A stretch of DNA of 64,000 bases from Streptomyces nigrescens (GCA_024349765.1 AP026073.1:1426001-1490000); one strand, 5' to 3'; shown: positions 15,647 through 24,713, counted from the first letter of the stretch. The notes: generated by a model from the sequence alone, not told the origin. A program made the numbers and translations.

Positions 15647-17620
15647 TCAGCCCACCGCGTCGACCTTCCTGCCGCCGGCCAGCCGGCCGGACAGCTCCGC
15701 GTTGTCGCCCGCCTTCGCCGGCAGCGTCAGGAACCGGCCGGGCGCCGTACCGTGCACCGCACCGGACGCGGTGATCGACCTGACCTGGTCGCTGCCGGCC
15801 GCCAGCAGCCACCACTGGCCGGCCGGTGCCTTCCACAGCACCCCGGCCAGCGCCCGCGGCGACCGCGGACCGCAGGCCGTACCGCCCTCCGCCCGGGCGG
15901 TCACCGCGCCGGGGGCGTACGGCTGCCCGTTCGGTGCCGGGGTCTGGACCTGGGCCAGCGTCCGGCTGCCCGCACCCCGCCAGGTCTCCGCGCGGGTGCA
16001 CAACCAGGCCGCACTGCCCGCGCCGCCGGGCAGCGGCTGCCGGGCGAACTCCCAGGCGTTGACGTTGCGGACGCCCTGACCGCGGACCGCCGCGAGCTCG
16101 CAGGCCGTCCGCGCCCAGGCCGTCCTGGCCTCCGGGGCGGACACCTCACCCGGCCTGCGCGGCCTGCCGTACGTCAGCCGGGCCGGGGTCAGCTCGCCGA
16201 GGTCGGTCAGGAGGTGGCCGCCGAGCCGCAGGGCCGGCCAGCTCGTGCACTTCTGGTCGGGGCGGGGCACCGGGACCGGGCCGGTCAGCCCGTCCGCCCC
16301 GACGGGAACCGGCTGGGCGGCCGCGTCCGGCTTGGTCAGATCGACCAGCGCGGCCTTCCCCTTCACCCACGGAGCGGTCAGATAACGGACGTTGCCCTGG
16401 GTGCGGCCCACCACCACGGCGCTCGCCGTGTCGGCCGCGGCGCCGTCCGTACGGGCGAAGTCCAGCGCCGCGCCGGTGCCCTCGCCCTGGCCCTCGCCGT
16501 CCGCCGCCTCGGCGTACCGGACCACCCGCAGACCGTCGTGGAGGAGCACCACCACCGCGTGGTCCACCACACCCGCGAAGAGCAGCTGCGGCGGACCCGC
16601 CGCGGGACCGGTCGGGGTGCCGGTCGTGGCCGACAGCTGCACGCCCGAGCCGGGACGCGCCCATACGGCCAGCGCACGGCGCAGCAGGGCCTTGTCGTGG
16701 ACCCGGTCCCCGCGGGCCGGCCAGGCCGCGAAGTCCTGGCGGGCCGCGGTCTTCCAGGCCGTGGCCGAGGTGACCGTCAACTTGCCCGGATCCAGGGCGG
16801 CTTCGGACGCGGCGTTCCGGGCGTACGGCGGGGCGGCCGCGCCGTCCGGGCCCCAGCCGTCGCCCGGCAGCCCCAGCAGCGCCCCGCACACCAGCACCGC
16901 GGCACCCGCCGCCAGCACCGCCCGGCCGTGCTGGCGCCGCCGGATCAGATCCGTCGGCCGGGCCCGCAGCGCGCACGGGTCGAACTCCGGCGACTCCAGC
17001 AGCGAGCGGTCCCGGCTGCCGGCCGGGGTCGCGGCCCGCTCGGCCTCGTCCCAGGCCTCCCGCGGCTCGGCCACCCCGGCCGCCTCCAGCACCCGGCGTG
17101 CCTCGGGCGGGCTCAGCCGCTCCAGATCACGCAGCACGAACGCGGCCCGGCCGGGCCCGGACAGCGCCGACAGCGCCTGGTCCAGGGCGAGTTCATCGGC
17201 GCCGCCGGACCGGGGGCACAGCCGCAGCCCCCACACCTGGGGGAGGAGCGGCGGCGGGGCCGGCAGCCGACGGCGCGGCCGGGCGGCGGCGAGCGCCGCG
17301 CGCAGCACCCGCATCCGGACGAAGGCGTAGCCGGGGTCGATCGCCGCTTCCGCACCGGCGCGCCGGCCCGGCAGCCCCAGGGCCCGGGTGGAGCTGCGCT
17401 GACGCGGCAGGGCCCGCTGCACCACGCCGTGGGCGGCCAGCACCCGGCGGCTGCGGCTCCGGCCCGGCGGCAGGACGAGATAGGCCAGCCGGACCAGCCG
17501 GGGGTAGTGCTCGACCAGCGCCGCCTCGGCCTGCTCGACATCGATGACCTCGTCGATGTCCGCGAGGCTGCCGGAGGGGGTGCGGTCCGGACGTGCGGGG
17601 GAGGGCTGCTGCTGCTTCAC
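15647..17620 (-). CDS. Membrane-anchored sigma-70-like protein, paralogue of the 54 kb gene
   Basis: A 657-aa protein of unknown function. Residues about 30-60 (QAEAALVEHYPRLVRLAYLV) look like ECF sigma region 2. Residues about 148-182 (ALSALSGPGRAAFVLRDLER) look like region 4.1, with a weakened HTH. A single transmembrane helix covers about 233-251 (RRRQ then AVLAAGAAVLVCGALLGLP). The remaining 400 residues would lie outside the cell and contain scattered Cys. It shares clear block similarity with the product of 54111-56033 (EAALVEHYPRLVRLAYLVLPP; PQVWGLRL.PR.GGADELAL.QALS; EFDPC..  .RPTDL.RRRQ). Whether it binds DNA or RNA polymerase is unknown. Confidence 0.75.
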   Translation of the reverse strand: MKQQQPSPARPDRTPSGSLADIDEVIDVEQAEAALVEHYPRLVRLAYLVLPPGRSRSRRVLAAHGVVQRALPRQRSSTRALGLPGRRAGAEAAIDPGYAFVRMRVLRAALAAARPRRRLPAPPPLLPQVWGLRLCPRSGGADELALDQALSALSGPGRAAFVLRDLERLSPPEARRVLEAAGVAEPREAWDEAERAATPAGSRDRSLLESPEFDPCALRARPTDLIRRRQHGRAVLAAGAAVLVCGALLGLPGDGWGPDGAAAPPYARNAASEAALDPGKLTVTSATAWKTAARQDFAAWPARGDRVHDKALLRRALAVWARPGSGVQLSATTGTPTGPAAGPPQLLFAGVVDHAVVVLLHDGLRVVRYAEAADGEGQGEGTGAALDFARTDGAAADTASAVVVGRTQGNVRYLTAPWVKGKAALVDLTKPDAAAQPVPVGADGLTGPVPVPRPDQKCTSWPALRLGGHLLTDLGELTPARLTYGRPRRPGEVSAPEARTAWARTACELAAVRGQGVRNVNAWEFARQPLPGGAGSAAWLCTRAETWRGAGSRTLAQVQTPAPNGQPYAPGAVTARAEGGTACGPRSPRALAGVLWKAPAGQWWLLAAGSDQVRSITASGAVHGTAPGRFLTLPAKAGDNAELSGRLAGGRKVDAVG

Positions 17621-17729
17621 GTTCCGTGAAACGAGTGAATCCTGTGATGGTCACCGGTACCGGGCTGACGCCCCGACGGGTGACCGGGCCCGGGGGCGGC
17701 CGCCGGCCGGCCCCCGGGGAGGGCCGCGC

Positions 17730-17960
17730 TCAGCGCTCCAGGTCGAACTCGCCGTCCCGCGCGCCCAGTACGAACGCCCGCCACTCCGCTTCGGTGTAGC
17801 GCAGCACCACGTCGGGCTCGGTGGAGTTCCGCATGGCCACCGCACCGCGCTCCAGGAAGGCGATCTCCACCGCTTCCTCGGCGTCGCCGGGCGGGCGCTG
17901 CCAGACGGCGTCGGAGATGTCGAGGGCGTAGAGCCACTCCTTCTCAGCTGCGGCACTCAT
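17730..17960 (-). CDS. DUF397-like small protein (orphan)
   Basis: A 76-aa protein. The C-terminal motif EWRAFVLGARDGEFDL and the segment VEIAFLERGAVAMRNS match DUF397 regulators. The N-terminal WLYALDISDAVWQ replaces the more common KSSYS core. No XRE partner is adjacent, which is unusual. It lies 34 bp downstream of the glucosaminidase gene and 109 bp upstream of the sigma-like gene on the same strand. Confidence 0.75.
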   Translation of the reverse strand: MSAAAEKEWLYALDISDAVWQRPPGDAEEAVEIAFLERGAVAMRNSTEPDVVLRYTEAEWRAFVLGARDGEFDLER

Positions 17961-17994
17961 ACCGGGATCCCCTCGCTCGTGGTGCGGTTCCGGG

Positions 17995-20900
17995 TCAGCG
18001 TACGCGGTGGCCGCGCGTGCTTCCAGTGACGGTCCAGTGACGGAACGCGGCCGATCCGCGGTCTCCGGAACCGGAGTTGGCGGCGGTCTGGTGCAGCCCG
18101 GCGTCCTGTCGGCCGGCCGCTCCGGGCACGGTCACGGTGGCGATCTCCCGCCAGGTCGCGCCGGCGTCGGTGGAGCAGGCGCCGGTGTACGTACCGGAGC
18201 GTCCGGAGTCCGGCCCGCGGGTCAGCCGCAGCAGGACGGGTGCGGTGACGCCGGTGAGCCGGCGGTAGGTGTCCAGCCGGCCGTCGCCGTCGGCGTCATA
18301 GGACAGCACGACGCCGTTGGCCGGGGTGACGGAGAGGTTGAGGAAGCCCAGGGCGGCGTCCGGTGCGTCCGGGCCGGACGGGGCGAGGCGGTTGCGGACG
18401 AGCAGGCCGGCCCGGGCCCAGGGCGCGGTCGGGTCCTGGCTCGTCACCTCGACCGTCATCGCGCCGCCCGCCACCAGGGCGCCCGGCCGGTACACCGCGC
18501 CGAACTCCGCGGTGGACCGCCACAGATCCGCGCCGGAGCCGTTGATCGCGAAGCGGTCGTCGAGCTGTCCGAAGACGGCCGCGTTCGTGGTCACCGTCCG
18601 CAGCTCCGCGTCCAGGGGCCCGGCGACGAAGAGGGTGCCGTCCCGGGTGGCGCGGACCCGGGGCTCGCCCTTGGGACCGTAGTCGGCGGTGAGGCGGTAG
18701 GGGAGGGGCTGCAGCGGCGCCTTCGCCGGGCCGGCCGGGGCGGTGATCCGCCAGCGGGCCCGGCCGGTGCCGCCGGGCGGCAGGGACGCCAGGGTGACCG
18801 GCCCGTCGGCGGTGGCCGGCAGCCCGGTCAGCGCGAAGTCGACCCGGCCGGTGGCCCGCAGGCCGTTCTCGTTGCGCAGCGCCGCGGTCAGGGTGGCCCG
18901 GCCGCCCGGAGGCAGTGCGGCCGGCTCGGCGGCCACCGTGAGCGTGCCCTGGTACGGGGCCGCGGCGAGGACGTCGTGGACCCGCCGGGCGGTGCGGTAC
19001 GGATCGGCGGTGGGGCGCAGTGGATGGCTCGTCCGCGCCCGGGTCCAGGGCTCCTCCAGGGCGTACCAGTCGAACGTCTTCGGCGGGCGGTCCGCGGCCA
19101 GCGCGTCCGCGAGCTCGTCCAGATACGCCTGCCACTGCGGGAGGTGGACCTCGGCGATCAGACCGTGCCAGTCCCGGTTGGCGTAGTTGGCGAGCGAACC
19201 GCCGTCCGCGGTGGCCCGGTCCGCCCAGGTGGTGATCAACACCCGCGCGGAATGCTCCAGTTGAGCCTCCTCCTCCGGACCGGACGCCCTCGCCTTCGCA
19301 TCCGCGAGCCAGGGCCCCAGCAGGAAGTGCCGGTGCGCGCCGGCGACCTCGTCGCTCAGCCGCATCAGCCGCAGCCACAGCCCGGACAGCGCCCGGAACG
19401 CCGACCGGTCCTTGCGCCGGTAGGCCTCCTGGAGCTGCCCGATCAGCTGCCAGGAGCGATTGGCCAGCGCCTGCCGGGCGGCGTCGGTCAGATCGTGGCG
19501 GTAGGCGTCGCTGCCGCGCAGCGCGGGCCGGACCGCGAGCAGCGCCGCGAACGCGGTGTCGAAGGCGGCCGGGTCGAAGGCCGGGGTGTGGGTGGCGTAG
19601 GTGGTCCCGGAACGAGCCGCCAGGCTGGGCCGGGCGGCGAACACGGAGTCGTGCGGCCGGCCGTCCTTGCTGGCGATCTCGTACGCACTGCTGCGGAGCG
19701 CGGCGAACGCGGCCCGGGCGTGCGGGTCACGGGCGCCGTAACGGAACGCGGCATAGCCCTCGAACCACGCCGCGCGGTCCACCGGCCGGTCCCGCCACGC
19801 CAGTTCGCTGAACAGCTCGAAGGCGGCCGGGTCACGCTCGGCGGCCTCCGGCATGTAGGCGGTCCCGACCAGCCGGCTGCCCGGCTTGTCCCGCCAGGCC
19901 GGGAAGCGCTCCGCCCAGATGTGGGTCTTCGCGCCGATCGTGGTGCGCCCGCCGAAGTTGGGGATCGACCCGAAGGCGTACGGCACCCCGCCCCAGTCCC
20001 GCTCCCGGTCGGTGACCGTGTCCAGGTCGCCGAGCCCGTCCACGATCAGCATCCGGTCGTGGTCGACGGCGTCCAGCAGGTCCCGGCGCGGGTTGTCCTG
20101 CCAGCCGAGGATCACCCAGGTGGCGTCCGGGTGCGCGGTGCGCAGCGCCCGCTCGACGGCCCGCGCCGCCTCCGCCACCGGTACGTCCCCGGGATCGCCG
20201 CCTTCGTGCAACAAATCCATCTTGAAGTACCCGGCAGATCCGAACAGTTGCTCCTGCTCCCGGTAGAAGGCGGCGGCGACCTCGGCGAAGACCCCGGTCC
20301 GCGGATCCAGCCAGTCGGGGCGCTTCAGCCCCGACCAGGTGCCCTGCGGGACGGTCCGGGCACCGGGGTTGCGGGCGGCGAAACCGTCCGGCACGGTGCC
20401 GAAGTATCCGGGCAGCACCGGCCGCATCCCCAGCTCCCGCAGCCGCCCGGTGATCCGCCGCCCCAACTCGGCCCGCCGGTGCAGCAGTTCGGGGCTCATC
20501 GGGCCCCCGTACCCGCTCATGTTCTGCAGCAGCCACCACGGCTGGTGCGAGGGCGCCGGGAGCCAGCGGCGGGCCTCGGCGTCGGAGTACCCGAACCCGG
20601 TCAGCAGCCGGTGGTAGACGGCCTCGGTACCCGGCGTGACCAGCACCTCGTTCACACCGTGGAGCGCCAGGACGTCGATCAGCCGCTGCCAGCGCGCCCA
20701 GTCGGCGTACGGGGCGGTGTATCCGTCGTGGGTGTCGTTCAGCGCGAACCGGTGCGGCACGACGCTGCCCCGCTCCAGGGGGGAGCGGGGCGCGGGCAAC
20801 CTGGCGGGCAGCGCCACCTGGTCACCGGCCCAGGACAGATGGGCCCGGCAGGTGTATTTGAGGTACCAGTGGACGCCGGTCAGGAGTGTGGCGGGCGAGG

Positions 20901-21150
20901 TCCCCGCCACGGTGATCCGGCCGGCCGTCCCGTCCACCCGGAACCGGTCGGCGCGGCCCGCGGACGCCAGCGGAACCAGCCGAAACTGGTCGGCGTGCTC
21001 CGGTAGCAACCGCTCCAGCGCGGTCCGCGCTGGAGCGGTGTCCCATGTCGCCGCCCGCTCCGTGGCGGCGTACCCGGTCCCACGGAGCGCCGCCCCTGCC
21101 CCGATCGCTCCGGCTGTCCCCAACAACGCACGTCGTGACGGTTGGCCCAT
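17995..21150 (-). CDS. Secreted alpha-N-acetylglucosaminidase (GH89, NAGLU-type)
   Basis: A 1051-aa secreted enzyme. A Tat-like signal (SRRALLGTAGAIGAGAAL) covers residues 5-30. An N-terminal NAGLU domain precedes the catalytic barrel (GVHWYLKYTCRAHLSWAGDQ; NMSGYGGPMSPELL; FKMDLLHEGGDPGDV; WAERFPAWRDKPGSRLVG) and the helical C-terminal domain (LADALAADRPPKTFDWYALE). A beta-sandwich tail follows from about residue 850, with AWTRA-type and LGFLNLSV motifs resembling a DUF1349/laminin-like carbohydrate module. It would remove terminal alpha-GlcNAc from glycans. ATG 21150 is chosen because the Tat signal begins there. Confidence 0.88.
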   Translation of the reverse strand: MGQPSRRALLGTAGAIGAGAALRGTGYAATERAATWDTAPARTALERLLPEHADQFRLVPLASAGRADRFRVDGTAGRITVAGTSPATLLTGVHWYLKYTCRAHLSWAGDQVALPARLPAPRSPLERGSVVPHRFALNDTHDGYTAPYADWARWQRLIDVLALHGVNEVLVTPGTEAVYHRLLTGFGYSDAEARRWLPAPSHQPWWLLQNMSGYGGPMSPELLHRRAELGRRITGRLRELGMRPVLPGYFGTVPDGFAARNPGARTVPQGTWSGLKRPDWLDPRTGVFAEVAAAFYREQEQLFGSAGYFKMDLLHEGGDPGDVPVAEAARAVERALRTAHPDATWVILGWQDNPRRDLLDAVDHDRMLIVDGLGDLDTVTDRERDWGGVPYAFGSIPNFGGRTTIGAKTHIWAERFPAWRDKPGSRLVGTAYMPEAAERDPAAFELFSELAWRDRPVDRAAWFEGYAAFRYGARDPHARAAFAALRSSAYEIASKDGRPHDSVFAARPSLAARSGTTYATHTPAFDPAAFDTAFAALLAVRPALRGSDAYRHDLTDAARQALANRSWQLIGQLQEAYRRKDRSAFRALSGLWLRLMRLSDEVAGAHRHFLLGPWLADAKARASGPEEEAQLEHSARVLITTWADRATADGGSLANYANRDWHGLIAEVHLPQWQAYLDELADALAADRPPKTFDWYALEEPWTRARTSHPLRPTADPYRTARRVHDVLAAAPYQGTLTVAAEPAALPPGGRATLTAALRNENGLRATGRVDFALTGLPATADGPVTLASLPPGGTGRARWRITAPAGPAKAPLQPLPYRLTADYGPKGEPRVRATRDGTLFVAGPLDAELRTVTTNAAVFGQLDDRFAINGSGADLWRSTAEFGAVYRPGALVAGGAMTVEVTSQDPTAPWARAGLLVRNRLAPSGPDAPDAALGFLNLSVTPANGVVLSYDADGDGRLDTYRRLTGVTAPVLLRLTRGPDSGRSGTYTGACSTDAGATWREIATVTVPGAAGRQDAGLHQTAANSGSGDRGSAAFRHWTVTGSTRGHRVR

Positions 21151-21166
21151 GGGGTCAGTATTCCCA

Positions 21167-21648
21167 CGTTCCGCTGCGCTTTGCAGTGCCTCCCACGTAC
21201 CCGTCTGTCCCGCCGCGGGTCGTCTCGCCGTTGCGCCTGCGGCGGGCTGGGTGGTTTGTGGGTGCGGTGACGGGCCTCCGGGGCCGGTTGTGTGGACTGC
21301 TGACGCTTTACGTCCACACAACCGGCCCCTCCGGCCCGTCCCCTCCCGTGAGAGGGGAAGAAAACGATGGTGGGGGTGCACGTAATGCCCACACGCGTGC
21401 GGTCAACAGACAACGCACGCCCCCACCGGCCTCTTACCTCCCACTCACGGGAGGGGGTGGGCCGGAGGACGAAGTCTGGAGGGCCGGCACCGCACCCGAC
21501 AACACCACGCCCGCCGCCAGGCGCAACGGCGAGACGACCCGCGGCGCCGCAGACAGGTACGTGCGGGGCGCCGCAAAGCGCAACGGCGAGCAAGACCCGC
21601 GGCGGGACAGCCAGGTACGTGGGAGGCACCGCAAAGCGCAGCGGAACG
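21167..21648. repeat. Nested inverted-repeat element with a 58-75 bp unit in three copies
   Basis: A unit of about 75 bp (core GGCGCAACGGCGAG ... ACCCGCGGCG ... GGTACGTG ... GCAAAGCGCA) occurs once inverted at 21167-21243 and twice direct at 21513-21590 and 21573-21648, the two direct copies sharing an edge. Inside lie a second inverted repeat (21331-21352 with 21444-21465, about 20 of 22 matching) and a strong hairpin (21269-21340). The block fills most of the 617-bp gap between the glucosaminidase start and olsB. No protein-coding gene is supported. It looks like a composite palindromic repeat (MITE-like) or a structured RNA. Confidence 0.75.
21269..21340. repeat. Long hairpin at the centre of the nested repeat
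   Basis: GGCCGGTTGTGTGGAC (21282-21297) pairs perfectly with GTCCACACAACCGGCC (21312-21327) around a 14-nt loop. Two further G-C pairs extend it. After a 3x3 mismatch, GACGGGCC (21269-21276) pairs with GGCCCGTC (21333-21340). About 26 bp are paired in total. No T-tract follows, so it is not an obvious terminator. Confidence 0.8.
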
Positions 21649-21767
21649 CAGAAGTGTTCCGCCGACCCTCACCCGTTCGCCCCCTCGCCTTCACGCGCCC
21701 GGCGGTCCGGCCCGGGAACAGTCTGCCGCGTAAAGAAGGGCCAGGTCACTCCCCATGGAGGGCTCCC

Positions 21768-22580
21768 ATGAGCATGGCACCGACCGCGTCCGCCACCGTC
21801 CCCGCTCCCGCCGCCCCTGCGGCGTCCGCATCCGCGTCCGCGCCAGCGGGTTCCGGATCCGCGGACGCCGGCTACACCGCCCACATCGCCCACACGCCCG
21901 AGCAGATCCGTGCAGCGCAACGGCTGCGTCACCTCGTCTTCGCCGAGGAGATGGGCGCGACCCTGCACACCCCGCTGGCCGGCCATGACATCGACGACGT
22001 CGACGAGGTCGCCGACCACCTCGTCGTGACCCACACCGCCAGCGGCGAGATCGTCGGCACCTACCGGCTGTTGCCGCCCGGACGCAGCCCGCGGCTCTAC
22101 TCCGACGGTGAGTTCGACCTCGGCGCCCTGGCCGCGCTGCGGCCCGCGCTCATCGAGGCCGGCCGCTCCTGCGTGCACCCCGATCACCGCGACGGCGCGG
22201 TGATGACGCAGATGTGGGCCGCGCTCGCCCGTTACACGCTGCTCTCCGGTCACCGCTATCTGGCCGGCTGTGCCTCCGTCCCGCTCGCCGACGGTGGTAC
22301 CGCCGCCGCCCACGCCTGGGAACTGGGCCGCACCCGCTACGCCGCCCCGCCCGAGCTGCAGGTCACCCCGCACCGTCCCTGGCGCGCCACGGTCCCCGTC
22401 CCGGAGCGTGCCGGCGTCGCCCAGTTGCCGCCGCTGCTGCGCGGCTACCTCCGGATCGGCGCGTTCATCTGCGGCGCGCCCGCCCACGACCCCGAGTTCG
22501 ACGTCGCGGACTTCTTCGTCGTGCTGGACATGGAACGGCTCGGCGACCGCTACCGGCGCTACTTCCTGGGGGAGCGGTGA
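21768..22580 (+). CDS. olsB: L-ornithine N-alpha-acyltransferase (OlsB-like, GNAT fold)
   Basis: A 270-aa acyltransferase. After a low-complexity Ala/Ser/Pro tail (residues 1-35) comes the hemolysin/OlsB-type domain: RAAQRLRHLVFAEEMGA, DVDEVADHLVVTHTASGEIV, GTYRLLPPG, EAGRSCVHPDHRDGAVM, GHRYLAGCASVP, LRGYLRIGAFICGAPAHDPE and FNVADFF-type FDVADFFVVLDM. It attaches a hydroxyacyl chain to ornithine, the first step to ornithine lipids. ATG 21768 has GGAGGG 5-6 nt upstream. A longer in-frame reading through the repeat element is rejected. It overlaps the next gene by 4 bp. Confidence 0.88.
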   Translation: MSMAPTASATVPAPAAPAASASASAPAGSGSADAGYTAHIAHTPEQIRAAQRLRHLVFAEEMGATLHTPLAGHDIDDVDEVADHLVVTHTASGEIVGTYRLLPPGRSPRLYSDGEFDLGALAALRPALIEAGRSCVHPDHRDGAVMTQMWAALARYTLLSGHRYLAGCASVPLADGGTAAAHAWELGRTRYAAPPELQVTPHRPWRATVPVPERAGVAQLPPLLRGYLRIGAFICGAPAHDPEFDVADFFVVLDMERLGDRYRRYFLGER

Positions 22581-23446
22581 ACGGCCCCTGGGACGTCGGT
22601 TCCGACTGCACCCCGGAGTGTGCCCGGCACGCGCTGCCGCGGGTACCGGCCGCCGAGGCCGTGCGGCGTTCCGCGGTCTTCGGCCACCGGGTGCGCCGGG
22701 CGCTGACGGACGGCGGGCGGATGGCGGATCCGGTACGGCTGCGCGCCCACGCCGGCGCTCTGCTCGACGCGCTGGACATCCGCCTGGCGGGCCCGGCCCC
22801 GGTGGACGGACCGCCGGGCACCGGTGCCGGGCCGCTCACCGCCCCGGGCGGCGGCCCCGGCACCCTGCTCGTCGTCAACCACATCTCCTGGCTCGACATC
22901 CCCGCCCTGCTCGCCGTCGAACCGGTCACCCTCCTCGCCAAGCGCGAGGTCGGCGGCTGGCCGGTCGTCGGAGGTCTGGCCCGGCGCGCCGGTACGTTCT
23001 TCATCGATCGTACGGATCCTCGTCAACTTCCGGCGGCGGTGGATGAGTTGAGTCGGCTGCTGGCCTCCGGGAGGTCGGTGGCGGTGTTTCCGCAGGCGAC
23101 CACCTGGTGCACGACCGGTCGTGGGGTGTTCCGCCGGGCCACCTTCCAGGCCGCCCTCGACGCCGGCGCGCCGGTCCGGCCGGTCACCCTGGAGTACGCC
23201 CAGCGGGGCCGGCCCAGCACGGTGGCCGCGTTCTGTGGCGAGGACACCTTCCTCGGCTCGTTGCGCCGGGTGCTCGCCGCCCGCGCGCTGACCGTACGCG
23301 TCACCGCCCATCCGGTGCTGACGGCCACGGACGGCGCGGACCGGCGGGAGCTGGCGGCGCGGGCGGAGCGGGCGGCGCTGTACGGGCGGCCGGTGCCGGC
23401 CGTGCCGGTACCGGGCGCGGCGCGGCCCGCGCGGGTCCATGTTTGA
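22577..23446 (+). CDS. olsA: Lyso-ornithine-lipid/1-acylglycerol-3-phosphate acyltransferase (PlsC family)
   Basis: A 289-aa membrane-associated acyltransferase. It has the catalytic block NHISWLDIPAL (H-X4-D), the substrate block FFIDRT followed by SVAVFPQATTW (an EGT-like position), and VRPVTLEY. With OlsB immediately upstream (GTGA overlap) it would O-acylate lyso-ornithine lipid. A role in phosphatidic acid synthesis is the alternative. GTG 22577 overlaps the olsB stop. Confidence 0.83.
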   Translation: MNGPWDVGSDCTPECARHALPRVPAAEAVRRSAVFGHRVRRALTDGGRMADPVRLRAHAGALLDALDIRLAGPAPVDGPPGTGAGPLTAPGGGPGTLLVVNHISWLDIPALLAVEPVTLLAKREVGGWPVVGGLARRAGTFFIDRTDPRQLPAAVDELSRLLASGRSVAVFPQATTWCTTGRGVFRRATFQAALDAGAPVRPVTLEYAQRGRPSTVAAFCGEDTFLGSLRRVLAARALTVRVTAHPVLTATDGADRRELAARAERAALYGRPVPAVPVPGAARPARVHV

Positions 23447-24086
23447 CCAGCTCGACCACCTCGACGCGCTGGCCCGCACGCTGCAGGGCCTGCTCGGTTC
23501 GCCCTGGCTCTGGCTGGTCGTGCTGCTGGTGTCCGGGCTCGACGCGCTGCTGCCGTTCATGCCGAGCGAGACCACCGTCGTGCTGGTCGCGGTGCTCATC
23601 GGGCCCGACCTGCCGCTGCTCGTGCTGCTGGCGGGTGTCGCGGCGGCCGGGGCGCTGGCCGGTGACTGCCTCGGCTACGCCGTCGGACGGTACGCGGGCC
23701 CACGGGCCGTCGCCCGGCTGCTGCGCGGCGAACGCGGCCGGGCCCGGCACGCCAGGGCCCGGGCGCGGGTGGAGCGGCACGCCGCGCTGCTGGTCATCGC
23801 CGGCCGCTTCCTGCCCGGTGGCCGGGTCGTCGCCGCGCTCTCCACCGGGAGCGTGCGCTACCCGCTGCGCCGTTTCGTCCTGCTGGACGCGGTGGGCGCG
23901 GGCCTGTGGGCGCTGTGCAGTGCGGCGCTCGGCGGCCTCGGCGGTACCGCGCTGGCCGGGTCGCCGGCCCGCGGGATGCTGCTGGCCTCGGCGGCCGGGC
24001 TGCTGGTGGCGGGGTGTGTGGGCTGTGTGCACCGACGCGGGGTGCGGCACGCCCTCCCGCTCCAGGCGGAGCGGGAGGGCGTCTGA
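23439..24086 (+). CDS. DedA-family membrane protein
   Basis: A 215-aa integral membrane protein of the DedA/SNARE-associated family. It has LDALLPFMPSETTVVLVAVL, GDCLGYAVGRYAGPR, then HAALLVIAGRFLPGGRVVAALSTGSVRYPLRRFVLLDAVGAGLWAL. DedA proteins act in lipid carrier recycling and membrane homeostasis, which suits its position after two lipid acyltransferases. The start overlaps the preceding gene by 8 bp, making a three-gene operon. Confidence 0.9.
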   Translation: MFDQLDHLDALARTLQGLLGSPWLWLVVLLVSGLDALLPFMPSETTVVLVAVLIGPDLPLLVLLAGVAAAGALAGDCLGYAVGRYAGPRAVARLLRGERGRARHARARARVERHAALLVIAGRFLPGGRVVAALSTGSVRYPLRRFVLLDAVGAGLWALCSAALGGLGGTALAGSPARGMLLASAAGLLVAGCVGCVHRRGVRHALPLQAEREGV

Positions 24087-24134
24087 CCCGGCGGACCGGT
24101 TCCGGCGCCGGTGTGTGGCGGGCCGGGGCCGGGC

Positions 24135-24713
24135 TCAGGTGCTCGGGACGTACTTGTAGCCGACCCGGCGCACGGTCACGATCGACGACCGGTGTTCGAC
24201 GCCCAACTTCCGGCGCAACCGGGCGACATGGACGTCGACGGTGCGGCCGTCCCCGACGTGCCCGTAGCCCCAGACCGTGGTCACCAGCTGGTCGCGGGTG
24301 TGCACCCGGTGCGGATGCGCGACCAGATGGGCCAGCAGCTCGAACTCCAGGTAGGTCAGGTCCAGCGGGCGGCCCAGGACCTGGGCGGTGCGCTGTTCGG
24401 GGTCGATCCGGACGGTCTCGTCGCCGGTCGGCGCGGGCGCCTCGGACGGTACGGCCGGCGGCGCCGTCGCGGCGGTGGCCTGGTCGGCCGGCACCAGGAC
24501 GAGGTAGCCGACCATCGGCGGCTGACCGGGCAGTGCGGGCAGGCTGTGCTGCGGCGCCGGCAGCCAGGTGGCGCCGGAGTTCAGCAGTTCCGCCACCGGT
24601 GGCACTTCGTCGGGTGAGACGGCGCGCAGTCGGTGGCGGTTCGGGTGCGGGGTGGTGAGGGGGGACAGGGGGGCCGTCGTGGAACCGGCGGTCAGGGTAC
24701 GGACGTTCGTCAT
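24135..24713 (-). CDS. Winged-helix regulator, OmpR-type DNA-binding domain without receiver
   Basis: A 192-aa protein. The C-terminal half (about residues 100-190) is a full Trans_reg_C domain: VRIDPEQRTAQVLGRPLDL, LTYLEFELLAHLVAHPHRVH, TRDQLVTTVWGYGHVGDGRT, VDVHVARLRRKLG and VRRVGYKYVP. The N-terminal 95 residues are Pro/Ala-rich and contain no phosphoacceptor Asp, so it is not a classical response regulator. A candidate leader peptide gene lies 106 bp upstream on the same strand. Confidence 0.88.
   Translation of the reverse strand: MTNVRTLTAGSTTAPLSPLTTPHPNRHRLRAVSPDEVPPVAELLNSGATWLPAPQHSLPALPGQPPMVGYLVLVPADQATAATAPPAVPSEAPAPTGDETVRIDPEQRTAQVLGRPLDLTYLEFELLAHLVAHPHRVHTRDQLVTTVWGYGHVGDGRTVDVHVARLRRKLGVEHRSSIVTVRRVGYKYVPST

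Noticed and set aside
17622-17634. Possible parS site (GTTCCGTGAAAC)
   Set aside because: It is 12 bp and lacks the full GTTTCACGTGAAAC palindrome.
21269-21340. Intrinsic terminator
   Set aside because: The stem is strong but no T-tract follows, and it lies between divergent promoters, not behind a gene.
21045-21767. Long in-frame extension upstream of olsB running through the palindromic element
   Set aside because: The extension overlaps the glucosaminidase start and the repeat, its sequence is repetitive, and ATG 21768 has a good Shine-Dalgarno sequence.
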